This document shows positions 15,841 to 24,573 of a stretch of DNA of 44,460 nt, in pieces; the first letter of the stretch is position 1, and every line of letters begins with the position of its first letter. The notes beneath the pieces are model-generated. The model saw only the letters and a list, made by a program, of their open reading frames with translations. It was not told the origin of the DNA and ran no database searches. The stretch is from Cryomorphaceae bacterium (GTDB lineage Bacteria; Bacteroidota; Bacteroidia; Flavobacteriales_D; Cryomorphaceae), in contig PXBH01000199.1 in the NCBI GenBank assembly GCA_003565555.1, positions 1 to 44,460 on the forward strand, given 5' to 3'. Both the position numbers and the translations under genes were made by a program.

Positions 15841-17363
15841 GTCCCCAACTGATCTTTTGGCCGGTCTTGTTTCAACTCCTTCTTGCAGTTGCGCTTCTGT
15901 TTCTTTGGCGAAAAGTGCAGGTGCAGCGTGCAGTGAGTATTGCCGGAAGCACAGTGGCCGTGGTGCTCAGTGCCGCGCTTTTCACGCTGACCCTGCGCGA
16001 CGGCATCGGGACGGTGCAAGCGGGAAATTGGCCTGCACCGTTCGGGATTGCCTTGGTTTCCGATACCCTGTCATCCCTGCTCGTGCTGCTCACTTCTCTG
16101 GCGGGTCTCGCCGTTTCGGTATTCTCCTCGGCCTCCGTTACGGGTGCGCGGCTCAAATTCGGTTATTTTCCGGTATTCCATATCCTTTTGATGGGCCTCA
16201 ACGGCGCTTTTCTCACCGGCGATTTGTTCAATCTCTACGTTTGGTTTGAGGTCATCATCATCTGCAGTTTTGTGCTGATCACCCTCGGCACGGAACGAAA
16301 ACAGCTGGAAGGTGCCGTGAAATATTTCACCCTCAACATGCTGGCCTCAATCATTTTCCTTACCGCCATCGCCGTAATTTACGGGTTGACAGGTTCCCTC
16401 AATCTCGCCGATATTTCAATCCAAATCGCAGCCATCGAGAATCGCTTCCTCGTTGAGATTGCCGCCGTTCTCTTCTTTGTCGGATTCGGTATTAAGTCAG
16501 CCGTTTTCCCGCTTTATTTCTGGTTGCCGGCCTCTTACCACACGCCGCCGGATGCGGTTTCGGCGATTTTCGGCGGACTTCTGACCAAGGTGGGGGTGTA
16601 TGCTTACCTTCGAATATTCACCCTGATTTTTGCCGGAGACGCCTTTATTCGCGAGCTTTTGGTTACGGCCGCCATCCTTACCATCGTCAGCGGAGCACTC
16701 GGAGCGCTGATTCAGAACAATCTCCGCAAGGTTTTCTCTTACCTTATCGTTTGCCACATCGGCTTTATGATTGTGGGCATCGGACTGGGTACGGAGACGG
16801 CCTATGCGGGCACGGTGTCTTACCTCATTCACGACATTGTGGTAAAAACGAACCTTTTTCTTGTGGCGGGATTGATTTTCAGAGTAAAAGGCTCCGTGAG
16901 CCTACGAGATATCGGCGGCTTGTACAAGCGCTATCCTTGGCTCTCCCTTTTGATAGCGGTTCCGCTTTTTTCGCTGGTCGGTATTCCGCCGCTTTCCGGA
17001 TTCTGGCCCAAGATATCCCTTTTCGGCGCAGCTACGGAAACGCGTTCCTTTTGGGTTTTGGGTGCCTTGATTTTCGGGAGTGTGCTCACCCTGATCATCG
17101 TCGCCAAGGTATGGGCCGCGGCGGTTTGGAAGGAACCTTCCGGAAAAAACCCGCCCGTCAAAATGGTGCTTTTCGATCAGATTTCGAAGGAGCGGCGAAT
17201 TCTCTATGTGCTTCCGATTGTTTTGCTGAGCTTGGTATCTTTGTACATCGGATTCGGAGCAGAGCACATTCAGGAAATCGCCGGCCGAGTAGCCGCAGAC
17301 CTTATCAACCCGGATGCTTACATTGAGGCGGTTCTTTATCCCGCCGGAAAATCATCGCCGTGA
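15837..17363 (+). CDS. mrpD: Mrp antiporter subunit D
   Basis: A 508-residue NuoM/NuoN-like proton-translocating subunit with about fourteen helices. Motifs include [19 protein letters not shown] with the membrane glutamate, [25 protein letters not shown] with the conserved lysine, and [13 protein letters not shown]. Full length for the family. It overlaps subunit C by four bases (ATGA) and subunit E by four bases (GTGA), so translation of the membrane complex is tightly coupled. Confidence 0.93.
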   Translation: MSPQLIFWPVLFQLLLAVALLFLWRKVQVQRAVSIAGSTVAVVLSAALFTLTLRDGIGTVQAGNWPAPFGIALVSDTLSSLLVLLTSLAGLAVSVFSSASVTGARLKFGYFPVFHILLMGLNGAFLTGDLFNLYVWFEVIIICSFVLITLGTERKQLEGAVKYFTLNMLASIIFLTAIAVIYGLTGSLNLADISIQIAAIENRFLVEIAAVLFFVGFGIKSAVFPLYFWLPASYHTPPDAVSAIFGGLLTKVGVYAYLRIFTLIFAGDAFIRELLVTAAILTIVSGALGALIQNNLRKVFSYLIVCHIGFMIVGIGLGTETAYAGTVSYLIHDIVVKTNLFLVAGLIFRVKGSVSLRDIGGLYKRYPWLSLLIAVPLFSLVGIPPLSGFWPKISLFGAATETRSFWVLGALIFGSVLTLIIVAKVWAAAVWKEPSGKNPPVKMVLFDQISKERRILYVLPIVLLSLVSLYIGFGAEHIQEIAGRVAADLINPDAYIEAVLYPAGKSSP

Positions 17364-17836
17364 GAAGTCGCTTTTTGATAAATATATTGCTCACCCTCGT
17401 CTGGGTCGCCCTGACGGGAAGCTATGATGCCACCACATTCCTCTTCGGATTTATACTGAGTTTTTTGGTGATCTGGATCATAGGACGGGATGAAGAAAGC
17501 AGAAAGTATGCAGCCTTTGCACCGCGCATTGTCTCATTCTTTTTCTTTTTTCTCTATCAATTGGTCAAAGCCAATATTCAGGTGGCCTATGACGTGGTGA
17601 CGCCTACATTTTACATGAAGCCGGGAATCGTCAGGGTTCCCCTCGACGCGAAGACGGATTTGGAAATCACACTGCTCGCGAATTTTATAAGCCTCACCCC
17701 GGGCACCCTGAGCCTTGATGTGTCGGATGACCGAAAGGTGCTTTATGTGCATGCCATGTTTGTGAAGGATAAAGAGGAATTCATTCGTGAAATCAAAGAG
17801 GGCTTTGAGCGGAAACTCTTGCAAATATTGAGATGA
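17360..17836 (+). CDS. mrpE: Mrp antiporter subunit E
   Basis: A 158-residue protein with two to three N-terminal helices and a soluble C-terminal domain. The family signature is visible as KANIQVAYDVVTP and NFISLTPGTLSLDV, followed by a cytoplasmic alpha/beta tail. GTG start within the subunit D stop. MrpE is needed for complex assembly and full activity in characterised systems. Confidence 0.9.
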   Translation: MRSRFLINILLTLVWVALTGSYDATTFLFGFILSFLVIWIIGRDEESRKYAAFAPRIVSFFFFFLYQLVKANIQVAYDVVTPTFYMKPGIVRVPLDAKTDLEITLLANFISLTPGTLSLDVSDDRKVLYVHAMFVKDKEEFIREIKEGFERKLLQILR

Positions 17837-17837
17837 G

Positions 17838-18170
17838 ATGACGTTGTACGACTTCCTGTATTACTTCATCCTTCCCGTCTTGGCCGCTTCTGCCTTGTTG
17901 GTTTTCGTGCGCTTTTTCATCGGGCCTTCCATTGCCGACCGCGTGGTAGCCTTCGATCTGCTCATTGTGATCGGGACGGGGCTTATTGCCATATACAGCA
18001 TCATCACTGATCAGCCTACAGCCCTGGATATCGCCATGATATTCGCCCTTATTGCTTTTTTGGGAACCACGGCCATGTCGTACTACCTCAAGAAGTCGCA
18101 ACGTAAAAAATCGCACAGAGAGAATCTCCCGCGAAAACCTAAAACCTCCGCCGCCCGTGACAGCAAGTGA
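17838..18170 (+). CDS. mrpF: Mrp antiporter subunit F
   Basis: A 110-residue, three-helix protein. The motif FIGPSIADRVVAFDLL with the conserved membrane Asp-Arg pair identifies MrpF. The C-terminal tail is unusually long and basic (KKSQRKKSHRENLPRKPK). The start lies one base after the subunit E stop, and the 3' end overlaps the subunit G start by 14 bases. Confidence 0.9.
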   Translation: MTLYDFLYYFILPVLAASALLVFVRFFIGPSIADRVVAFDLLIVIGTGLIAIYSIITDQPTALDIAMIFALIAFLGTTAMSYYLKKSQRKKSHRENLPRKPKTSAARDSK

Positions 18171-18549
18171 AATCGTTATTGCCGTGCTGGCCTCCTTCGG
18201 GGCTCTGTTCAGCTTGCTGGCGGGAATCGGAATTATCCGCATGCCCGATGTGTACCTCCGCATTTCCGTGACCACCAAGGCCGCCTCTCTCGGGGTGGGT
18301 TTGCTATTGGTCTGTGCCGCACTTTACTTCAGAGAACCTTCGGTGACTACCAAGGTCTTGGCCATCATTCTTTTTGTGCTGCTCACAGCACCCGTCGGCG
18401 CCCACCTCATCGGCCGTGTGGCCTATATGCTCGGGGTTCCCCTTTGGGAGAAGTCGGTGGTTGACGACCTGAAAGGCAAGTACAAAGGGCGTTCGCAGGC
18501 TTTGCAGAGCAGTGAGGGTACAGGGGGTGCTGATTCTCGGGAAGATTAG
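18157..18549 (+). CDS. mrpG: Mrp antiporter subunit G
   Basis: A 131-residue, three-helix protein with the MrpG hallmarks LAGIGIIRMPDVYLRI and SVTTKAASLGVG. The start is taken as the GTG at 18157, since the frame further upstream encodes only subunit-F-overlapping basic sequence and MrpG normally begins at the first helix. It ends the operon. Its TAG shares bases with the convergent PBP1A stop. With subunits A to F it completes a hetero-oligomeric antiporter for sodium and alkaline-pH homeostasis. Confidence 0.88.
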   Translation: MTASEIVIAVLASFGALFSLLAGIGIIRMPDVYLRISVTTKAASLGVGLLLVCAALYFREPSVTTKVLAIILFVLLTAPVGAHLIGRVAYMLGVPLWEKSVVDDLKGKYKGRSQALQSSEGTGGADSRED

Positions 18550-20963
18550 TTTTTCGACCCTCCGTCGTCTTTTTTCAGCTTATCGAGCAATCGGCGCATC
18601 CAACCGCCTTTCTTTTTCCGTTCTTCTCTGCGTTCCTCACGCGCCTCACGGCGCAGTTCGCGGCGCTGCTGCCGTTCATCGCGGTCATAAAGGCTCCTGA
18701 ACAGCTTATTATCTTCGGCACTCCGGTAGAGCGGGCAGAAACTTTCGTACCGGATTCGGGCTGAAATTTCCGGAAAGGCACGCCCTGTAAATTCACGCAG
18801 ATCGGGATCGGTTTCCGCTTTTCGCAAAAAGGTTGCAACGATGGGGAGTGCCGTGCGGGCACCCTGTCCCAGAGCCGTGGTCCTGAAGCGCACCAAGGGA
18901 GAGGCTCCTCCCACCCAGGCGCCGCACACCATGCCGGGGGTTACTGCCATGAACCGCCCGTCTGCATTGTTTTGCGTCGTGCCTGTTTTGCCCCCGAGCG
19001 GCATGCGTACGCCGTAGACCGACCGCAGGCTCCGTGCCGTTCCGCTGTCGGCTACCGTTTCGAGCATGTGGAGAAGGGTGAGGGCCGTCTCCCGATCCAT
19101 GGCCCGCACGGGGGCGGACTGCGGCGCGCGGTAGATGATTTCCCCTTCGCGTGTTTCGACAGAGGTGATATAAGTCGGGGCGATGCGCATTCCGCCGTTG
19201 GCAAAAACTGCATAGGCTGCGGTGAGCTCGCTCAGCGGAATATCTGCCACCCCGAGGCTCACGGCCGGGCCTTTCGGCAAATCTGCTTCGATCCCCGCCC
19301 GCTTGGCGAAATCCAGGACCGGTTCAGGCCCTGTTTCGGCAATGAGCCGAGCGGTCACCGTATTGACAGAGTATGCCAGGCCGCCGCGGAGGCTGTACTC
19401 TCCGCCGTATTTTCCGTCGGCGTTTTCGGGCGCCCAATCGTCGTGCCCGGCAAAAATGATTTTCTCGTTTTCGATATAGTCGCAGGGGGAAAAACCGTTT
19501 TCCAGTGCGGCGCCGTAAACGAAAGGCTTAAAAGTGGATCCCGACTGTCGCGCCGATTGGACATGATCGTGGGGAAAGCGGCTGAAATCGACGCCGCCCG
19601 CATAGGCCAGCACATGCCCGTTTTCGGGGTCGGTAACGATGAATCCCGCATGGAGGATCATTTGATGGTATGCCACCGAGTCGAGCGGCGACATCTCAAC
19701 GCGCTCGGGCCCGGCATAGCTGAAACGCATCATGGGAACGGGCGTTGTAAAAATCCGGTGTATGTCTTCCTCACTTCTCCCGTAGGTTTTAAGTCTTTTG
19801 TAACGCACTGATTTCCGCGCTTCCTTCCAAAGGAATTCATCGTTTATCCCGACGGGCAACGCGCCGTCCCGGTGGCGGTCAAAGGAGGCTTGGAGTTTCT
19901 CCATTTGCTCTCGTAAGGCCTCCTCTGCATAGCGCTGTAGCTTGGCATTGAGCGTTGTCCGAATGATCAGTCCGCCGCGGTAGAGGTCGTATTCACTCCC
20001 TGATTCCTGCAGTATGCGCCGCACCTCTTTTTCTGCAAAGGCGTGAAAGTAAGGTGCCGGTGCGTCGCGTCCTTCTTTCTTACTGTACCGCAAGGCAATC
20101 GGGGTTTCGGAGAGCTGACGGAGGTCTTCCGGATCGAGAAATCCCTCTTTTACCATCAGTGCCAGCACTGTGTTTCTGCGTTCCTTAGCGGCTTCGGGAT
20201 GGAGCCGGGGATTGTAGGAGGTATTTGCCTTGAGCATCCCGATGAGTACGGCGGCTTCCGGTACTTCGAGCCTGTCGGGGGTCTTACCGAAAAACCGTTG
20301 GGAAGCGGCTTTGATTCCGTACACGTTTTCGCCGAAGCTTACCGTGTTCAGGTAGAGGGTGATGATCTCTTCTTTGGTGTAAACCTCCTCCAGCTTGAGC
20401 GCGGTGACGTTTTCTTTCAGCTTGTTGACGGGCATGGACAGGGCGCCGTGGTCCGTGCGTCCGAAAAGGTTCTTGATAAGCTGTTGCGAAATGGTGCTCC
20501 CGCCGCCTGCAGAGCGGTCACCCAGAATGACTGATTTCACTACCACGCGCGGAATGCTGTACAGGTCTATGCCTTCGTGGTTGAAAAATCGGCTGTCCTC
20601 CGTTGCCACCAAGGCTTGGATGACAAACTCGGGAATCTCGTCGTAAGCAATACTCGACCTGTTCTCGATGTAATATTTTCCCAGCAATTCACCGTCGGCA
20701 GAGTAAAGCTCAGAAGCGTCGGCATTCTTGAGGCCGCGCAGCGTCTCCCCATCAGGCAGTTTGCCGAAAAGGCCTATATACACGGCGCCGAAGAGGGCGA
20801 AGAGCGCCAGAATGCACAGTCCGATGCCGACCGCGGCATACTTGAGCAGGCGCCGCCTTATCGACGGAACAGATTTTTTCTTCTTTTTCCTCGATGCGGC
20901 CTTCCTTTTTTGCGGAGCCTTTCGCGTCGGTTTTTTACGGGGAGGACCTTTCTTGGATGTCAT
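18546..20963 (-). CDS. bifunctional penicillin-binding protein 1A
   Basis: An 805-residue class A PBP that polymerises glycan strands and cross-links peptides. The cytoplasmic N-terminus is extremely Lys/Arg-rich (residues 1-42), followed by one membrane anchor (about 45-69). The GT51 domain carries VATEDSRFFNHEGID with its catalytic glutamate and GGSTISQQLIKNLF. The transpeptidase domain has SxxK in SGSTFKPF, SxN in AYSVNTV and the KTG triad in GKTGTTQNN. The C-terminal 50 residues are again rich in Arg, Glu and Lys. A TAAATTTG element lies about 30 bases upstream, within the end of the M23 gene. Confidence 0.93.
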   Translation of the reverse strand: MTSKKGPPRKKPTRKAPQKRKAASRKKKKKSVPSIRRRLLKYAAVGIGLCILALFALFGAVYIGLFGKLPDGETLRGLKNADASELYSADGELLGKYYIENRSSIAYDEIPEFVIQALVATEDSRFFNHEGIDLYSIPRVVVKSVILGDRSAGGGSTISQQLIKNLFGRTDHGALSMPVNKLKENVTALKLEEVYTKEEIITLYLNTVSFGENVYGIKAASQRFFGKTPDRLEVPEAAVLIGMLKANTSYNPRLHPEAAKERRNTVLALMVKEGFLDPEDLRQLSETPIALRYSKKEGRDAPAPYFHAFAEKEVRRILQESGSEYDLYRGGLIIRTTLNAKLQRYAEEALREQMEKLQASFDRHRDGALPVGINDEFLWKEARKSVRYKRLKTYGRSEEDIHRIFTTPVPMMRFSYAGPERVEMSPLDSVAYHQMILHAGFIVTDPENGHVLAYAGGVDFSRFPHDHVQSARQSGSTFKPFVYGAALENGFSPCDYIENEKIIFAGHDDWAPENADGKYGGEYSLRGGLAYSVNTVTARLIAETGPEPVLDFAKRAGIEADLPKGPAVSLGVADIPLSELTAAYAVFANGGMRIAPTYITSVETREGEIIYRAPQSAPVRAMDRETALTLLHMLETVADSGTARSLRSVYGVRMPLGGKTGTTQNNADGRFMAVTPGMVCGAWVGGASPLVRFRTTALGQGARTALPIVATFLRKAETDPDLREFTGRAFPEISARIRYESFCPLYRSAEDNKLFRSLYDRDERQQRRELRREAREERREERKKKGGWMRRLLDKLKKDDGGSKN

Positions 20964-20991
20964 AGCCCGCGGAGCATATTCAGCGGTACCG

Positions 20992-20999
20992 CAAATTTA
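20992..20999 (-). promoter_or_regulatory. -7 element of the PBP1A gene
   Basis: TAAATTTG on the minus strand is a full TAnnTTTG match, 28 bases before the ATG at 20963 and between the M23 stop and the PBP start. It suggests that PBP1A can be transcribed independently of the upstream peptidase gene. The expected -33 element would lie inside the M23 coding end and is weak. Confidence 0.45.
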
Positions 21000-21005
21000 A
21001 GGGGA

Positions 21006-21872
21006 TTAATTGTAACGCAGCACCTGGCCGATGCGCAAAACCGAAGTGCTGCGCATTCCGTTGAGACGGCAAAGTGTAGTGACTGACGTACCGTAGCGGC
21101 GGGCAATGCCCGAAAGTGTGTCGCCGCTGCGCACGCGGTGATATTTCTTGGCGCGTGCCTCCTTGAGGTAGGCAAAGTGGGCTGCGTTCAGGTAGAGGGT
21201 ATCGGTGAGCAGGGCGCCGGATTCGAAGTCGATAAGGTCATTCGGATTGATGGGCTCGCCAAGGTAGCGCGCTTCAAAGTGCAGGTGGCTTCCCGTGCTG
21301 CGGCCGGTGTTTCCGCCCAGGCCCACAATATCCCCGGCTTCCACCCGGTCTCCGCGCTTTACGTTTAGCTTGGACAAGTGGGCATAGAGGGTTTCCAGGC
21401 CGTTATCATGCCGTATCACTACCACTTTACCGTAATCTCCGTCATAGTGCGCCACGCGCACCACACCCTCAAAGGCTGCCGAAATCGGGTCGCCGGTGTA
21501 TACTTTGATATCCACCCCGTAGTGGTGGCGGTATCTGCGCTGACCGAAATCGGAGGTCTTGCGGCCTATGAAAGGTGGCGCAAAGCTACAGGTGTCGTAG
21601 GAGAGGGGGAGCACCACGGTGTCTTTCATCTCTGAGAGGTCATACCTGTAAGGATGCACTTTGTCGGTCACCCAAGAGCAATAGGTGTCATAGGCCGGAA
21701 TGTAGGCCAAAGAGTCGTTAATTTCCCACTCGGGCACATCGCTCTCAGCGGGACTCAGGGCTTTTTCCCATTCGAAAATATTCCGCATTGCGGCGGCCTC
21801 GGCAATCTGTGAATGTGCATGAAGGGTGCTTGTAATTAAAGCGATAAGAGCGATTGCAGGGCGGATATTCAT
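21006..21872 (-). CDS. secreted M23 peptidase with LysM domain
   Basis: A 288-residue exported protein. The signal peptide covers about residues 1-21. The LytM/M23 zinc metallopeptidase domain (about 105-205) shows the H-x3-D pair in YRHHYGVD and the HLHFE motif holding the other ligand and catalytic residues. A C-terminal LysM repeat (about 240-287: VRSGDTLSGIARRYG) binds peptidoglycan. It probably acts as a cell-wall endopeptidase or, if degenerate, as an amidase activator, but the visible zinc ligands argue for activity. It sits 42 bases upstream of PBP1A, linking wall hydrolysis and synthesis. Confidence 0.92.
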   Translation of the reverse strand: MNIRPAIALIALITSTLHAHSQIAEAAAMRNIFEWEKALSPAESDVPEWEINDSLAYIPAYDTYCSWVTDKVHPYRYDLSEMKDTVVLPLSYDTCSFAPPFIGRKTSDFGQRRYRHHYGVDIKVYTGDPISAAFEGVVRVAHYDGDYGKVVVIRHDNGLETLYAHLSKLNVKRGDRVEAGDIVGLGGNTGRSTGSHLHFEARYLGEPINPNDLIDFESGALLTDTLYLNAAHFAYLKEARAKKYHRVRSGDTLSGIARRYGTSVTTLCRLNGMRSTSVLRIGQVLRYN

Positions 21873-21897
21873 TGTGCGTTTTATCGGATTAATTTTA

Positions 21898-21905
21898 CAA
21901 AAGTA
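21898..21905 (-). promoter_or_regulatory. -7 element of the M23 peptidase gene
   Basis: TACTTTTG on the minus strand, a full match to TAnnTTTG, 25 bases before the ATG at 21872. No good -33 box is present at 19 bases. Confidence 0.5.
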
Positions 21906-22091
21906 AGCGCATTGCGGTAAACCGCATTTTATCGTCTACGCAGATGCTAACATCGGGGTTTTCATTTCGCCCGAAAGGTCAATATAACAACCGAGGGAGC
22001 CGATTTATTGCAGCGGTCCCTTGTCGCTGCTGCTCGGCAACAAATTCGGGTAAAGACGCGCGCATTGGCCGAAGCTTTCTATTTTCACGCC

Positions 22092-23702
22092 GTGAAAAAG
22101 ATTTTAGGCCTTCTTGCGGTTCTTGCGGCCGTATCTTGTGCGCGTCCCGATCGCCACGATGATCTGATGGTGTTTCGGTACAATGAGTCTGCCGGGATCT
22201 CTTCGCTCGATCCCGCTTTCAGCAGAAATCTGGAGAACATCTGGGCTTGCCGAATGCTTTACAACGGGCTTACCGAGGTGGGTGATGACCTTTCGGTAAA
22301 TCCGTCAGTGGCTGCATCGTGGGCGGTGGATTCCGCGGGAATGCGCTATACCTTCAGGCTGCGGCGCGATGTTTATTTTCACGACAGTGAAGTGTTTCAA
22401 GACTCAGTGGGAAGGAGGGTTACGGCTGATGACTTCGTGTATAGCTTTAAGCGAATTTTGGACCCGAAACGCTCGAGCCCGGGAAGTTGGGTATTCGCAT
22501 CCGTAGCAGATGAGGAGCCCTTTACCGCTCCGGACGATTCCACTTTGGTGATTCGGCTCCGTGAGCCTTTTCCGCCCTTCATCGGGCTGCTCGGAATGCA
22601 GTACTGCTCCGTGGTGCCCCGAGAAGCCTCGGAGCGATACGGAGATGATTTCCGAAGCCGACCCGTGGGGACGGGGCCCTTCAGGTTTCACTTTTGGCTG
22701 GAAAATTCGCGATTGGTGCTGCGAAAAAATGAGCGCTACTTCGAAACCGATTCGGCGGGCAATTCCCTGCCTTACCTCGATGCCGTATCCGTATCGTTCA
22801 TTCCCGATAAGAGTGCGGCTTACCTCGATTTTCTCAAAGGCAATTTCGATTTTATGTCGGGGCTGCACAGCAGCTATAAAGATGAAATGCTCACGCCCGA
22901 CGGGGCTTTGAATCCGCTGCGTGCCGATCGTTTCTATCTTGAAAAGCACCCTTTTTTGAAAACGGATTACTTGGGCTTTGTGACAAATCCGCCCTCAGGT
23001 GCTGCCACACCGTGGGCCGATGTGCTCCTGCGCAGAGCCGTGAGCTACGGAATAGACCGAAAGGCCATGGTTCGGTTCCTGCGCAATGATGTGTACACCG
23101 CAGCCGAAGGCGGCTTTATTCCGCCCGGAATGCCTGCCCACGTCGCCGATGCGGGCTACACTTACCGCCCTGATTCCGTGCGTGCACTGCTGCGCAGGGC
23201 GGGCTATCCCGGAGGCAAGGGCCTGCCTCCGCTCGTGCTCAGCACAACGAGTGATTATGTGGACCTCTGCGAGTTCGTTCAGCACAGGCTCGGTGAGTTC
23301 GGCATAGATGTGAAGGTGGACGTATTGCCGGCTTCTGTGCACCGCGAGCGCTCTGCCCGCGGCGACCTCGAATTTTTCAGGAAGTCGTGGCTGGCCGATT
23401 ATCCCGACAATGAAAATTTCATGGCCCTCTTTTACAGTGAAAACCTGAGTCCGCGGGGTCCCAATTATTTTTTTTGGTCTCGGCCCGAATTTGACAGCCT
23501 CTACACAGAGGCACTCCGCATCACGGATCCCGAAGCCCGAAATGCCCTCTACCGCCGCGCCGACAGCCTTGTGATGGCAGAGGCCCCCGCGGTTCCGCTG
23601 TATTATGACGTGGTGATGCGTTTCGTCTCGCGCCGTGTTTCGGGTCTCGACGCCAATCCGATGAACTACCTCGACTTGCGGCGGGTGCGCGTGGAGGATT
23701 GA
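22092..23702 (+). CDS. peptide-binding lipoprotein (SBP_bac_5, ABC-type)
   Basis: A 536-residue solute-binding protein of the oligopeptide/dipeptide (cluster C) family. The start is taken as GTG at 22092, giving MKKILGLLAVLAAVSC with a lipobox cysteine at residue 16. The extra upstream frame is not signal-like. Typical segments follow: SLDPAFSRNLE, WAVDSAGMRYTFRLRRDVYFHDS, DFVYSFKRILDP, and a late GIDRKAMVRFL region. No permease or ATPase genes adjoin it, so it either uses a distant ABC transporter or binds ligand on its own. It would be anchored on the periplasmic side. Confidence 0.88.
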   Translation: MKKILGLLAVLAAVSCARPDRHDDLMVFRYNESAGISSLDPAFSRNLENIWACRMLYNGLTEVGDDLSVNPSVAASWAVDSAGMRYTFRLRRDVYFHDSEVFQDSVGRRVTADDFVYSFKRILDPKRSSPGSWVFASVADEEPFTAPDDSTLVIRLREPFPPFIGLLGMQYCSVVPREASERYGDDFRSRPVGTGPFRFHFWLENSRLVLRKNERYFETDSAGNSLPYLDAVSVSFIPDKSAAYLDFLKGNFDFMSGLHSSYKDEMLTPDGALNPLRADRFYLEKHPFLKTDYLGFVTNPPSGAATPWADVLLRRAVSYGIDRKAMVRFLRNDVYTAAEGGFIPPGMPAHVADAGYTYRPDSVRALLRRAGYPGGKGLPPLVLSTTSDYVDLCEFVQHRLGEFGIDVKVDVLPASVHRERSARGDLEFFRKSWLADYPDNENFMALFYSENLSPRGPNYFFWSRPEFDSLYTEALRITDPEARNALYRRADSLVMAEAPAVPLYYDVVMRFVSRRVSGLDANPMNYLDLRRVRVED

Positions 23703-23703
23703 T

Positions 23704-24468
23704 TCAGCGCATCCGCTTAATGAGGCGCATTTTGTGGGTGTATTTTTTCAAATCTTCGTTGAAGATGCCCTCGTGGTCAATTTGATCAATGCGCACGCAT
23801 CCGCTTGCGTGAATCACCTTGCCGTCCCCGGTGGCTATCCCTACGTGGTTGATGTGGCCCTCGTCATTGTCGAAGTACAGGAGGTCGCCTTTTTCCGCGA
23901 GGGCAATGAAGTCTACAGCCTCTCCCTTTTCGGCTTGTTGCCACGCATCCCGCGGCATCTGTATGCCTGCACATGCGAATACCACCTGTACAAAACCCGA
24001 GCAGTCGATACCGAAGGCTGATTTTCCGCCCCAGAGATAGGGGGTGTGGAGAAGCCTGTGTGCATGCCGCATGATGCTGTCGCTGTCGTGACGGGCGATC
24101 CTGCCGTCGTACTTGTAGCTCTTCCCGCACAGTTTTACAAAACCTTCGCCATAGCCCGGAAATACAGCACTGCAAGGTACGGCAAGTCTCTGCCCTGATT
24201 TGTCGGTCAGCCGGCCTATGGCATCGCCGCAACGCTTTTTTTCCTTGCCGTCCAGATCGGCTTTTTGAAGGTCGGACAGGGGAGTGTGTTGCTTCCGGTC
24301 AATCCAACAGGTGTACCCGTCGGCTTCATTTTTTATGAAAAGCCATTTGGGCTTTTCTTCGAGCACTTCATAACACTCTCCGAAAAGGAGTTGGGTGACC
24401 ATTTCGGCCTTGTCGGAAGGTTCCTTTCGGGCGGGAATCAATGCCTGTAGTGCAATACCGTATGTCAT
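23704..24468 (-). CDS. NlpC/P60 (C40) cell-wall peptidase with SH3-like region
   Basis: A 254-residue protein. An SH3b-like N-terminal region (about residues 10-65, with LLFGECYEVLEE and WLFIKNEADGYTCWI) precedes a C-terminal NlpC/P60 domain. The catalytic cysteine is in FGIDCSGFVQ, the histidine in HINHVGIATG and the third polar residue near VIHASG. It resembles the gamma-D-glutamyl-diamino-acid endopeptidases (YkfC-like) used in murein peptide recycling. No signal peptide is obvious, which fits a cytoplasmic recycling role. That role would match the neighbouring peptide-binding lipoprotein, although the two genes are convergent and only one base apart. Confidence 0.9.
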   Translation of the reverse strand: MTYGIALQALIPARKEPSDKAEMVTQLLFGECYEVLEEKPKWLFIKNEADGYTCWIDRKQHTPLSDLQKADLDGKEKKRCGDAIGRLTDKSGQRLAVPCSAVFPGYGEGFVKLCGKSYKYDGRIARHDSDSIMRHAHRLLHTPYLWGGKSAFGIDCSGFVQVVFACAGIQMPRDAWQQAEKGEAVDFIALAEKGDLLYFDNDEGHINHVGIATGDGKVIHASGCVRIDQIDHEGIFNEDLKKYTHKMRLIKRMR

Positions 24469-24473
24469 ATCGG

Positions 24474-24481
24474 CAAAATTA
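24474..24481 (-). promoter_or_regulatory. -7 element abutting the NlpC/P60 start
   Basis: TAATTTTG on the minus strand matches TAnnTTTG fully and ends five bases before the ATG at 24468, predicting a leaderless transcript. A -33 box is not recognisable. Confidence 0.55.
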
Positions 24482-24513
24482 GCGATTTCAATCTCGTGAA
24501 GGGTGCGGTGCAG

Positions 24514-24544
24514 AAAAAAGGCCGCATCCTCAGCGGATGCGGCC
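24514..24544 (-). terminator. rho-independent terminator of the acyltransferase gene
   Basis: On the minus strand GGCCGCATCC (24544-24535) pairs perfectly with GGATGCGGCC (24529-24520) around a five-base loop, and is followed by six T residues (24519-24514). It lies 30 bases beyond the stop of the 24574 gene and insulates it from the NlpC/P60 gene. Confidence 0.9.
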
Positions 24545-24573
24545 CCTTGGTTCTTTTAAAAAATTGTTGAATA

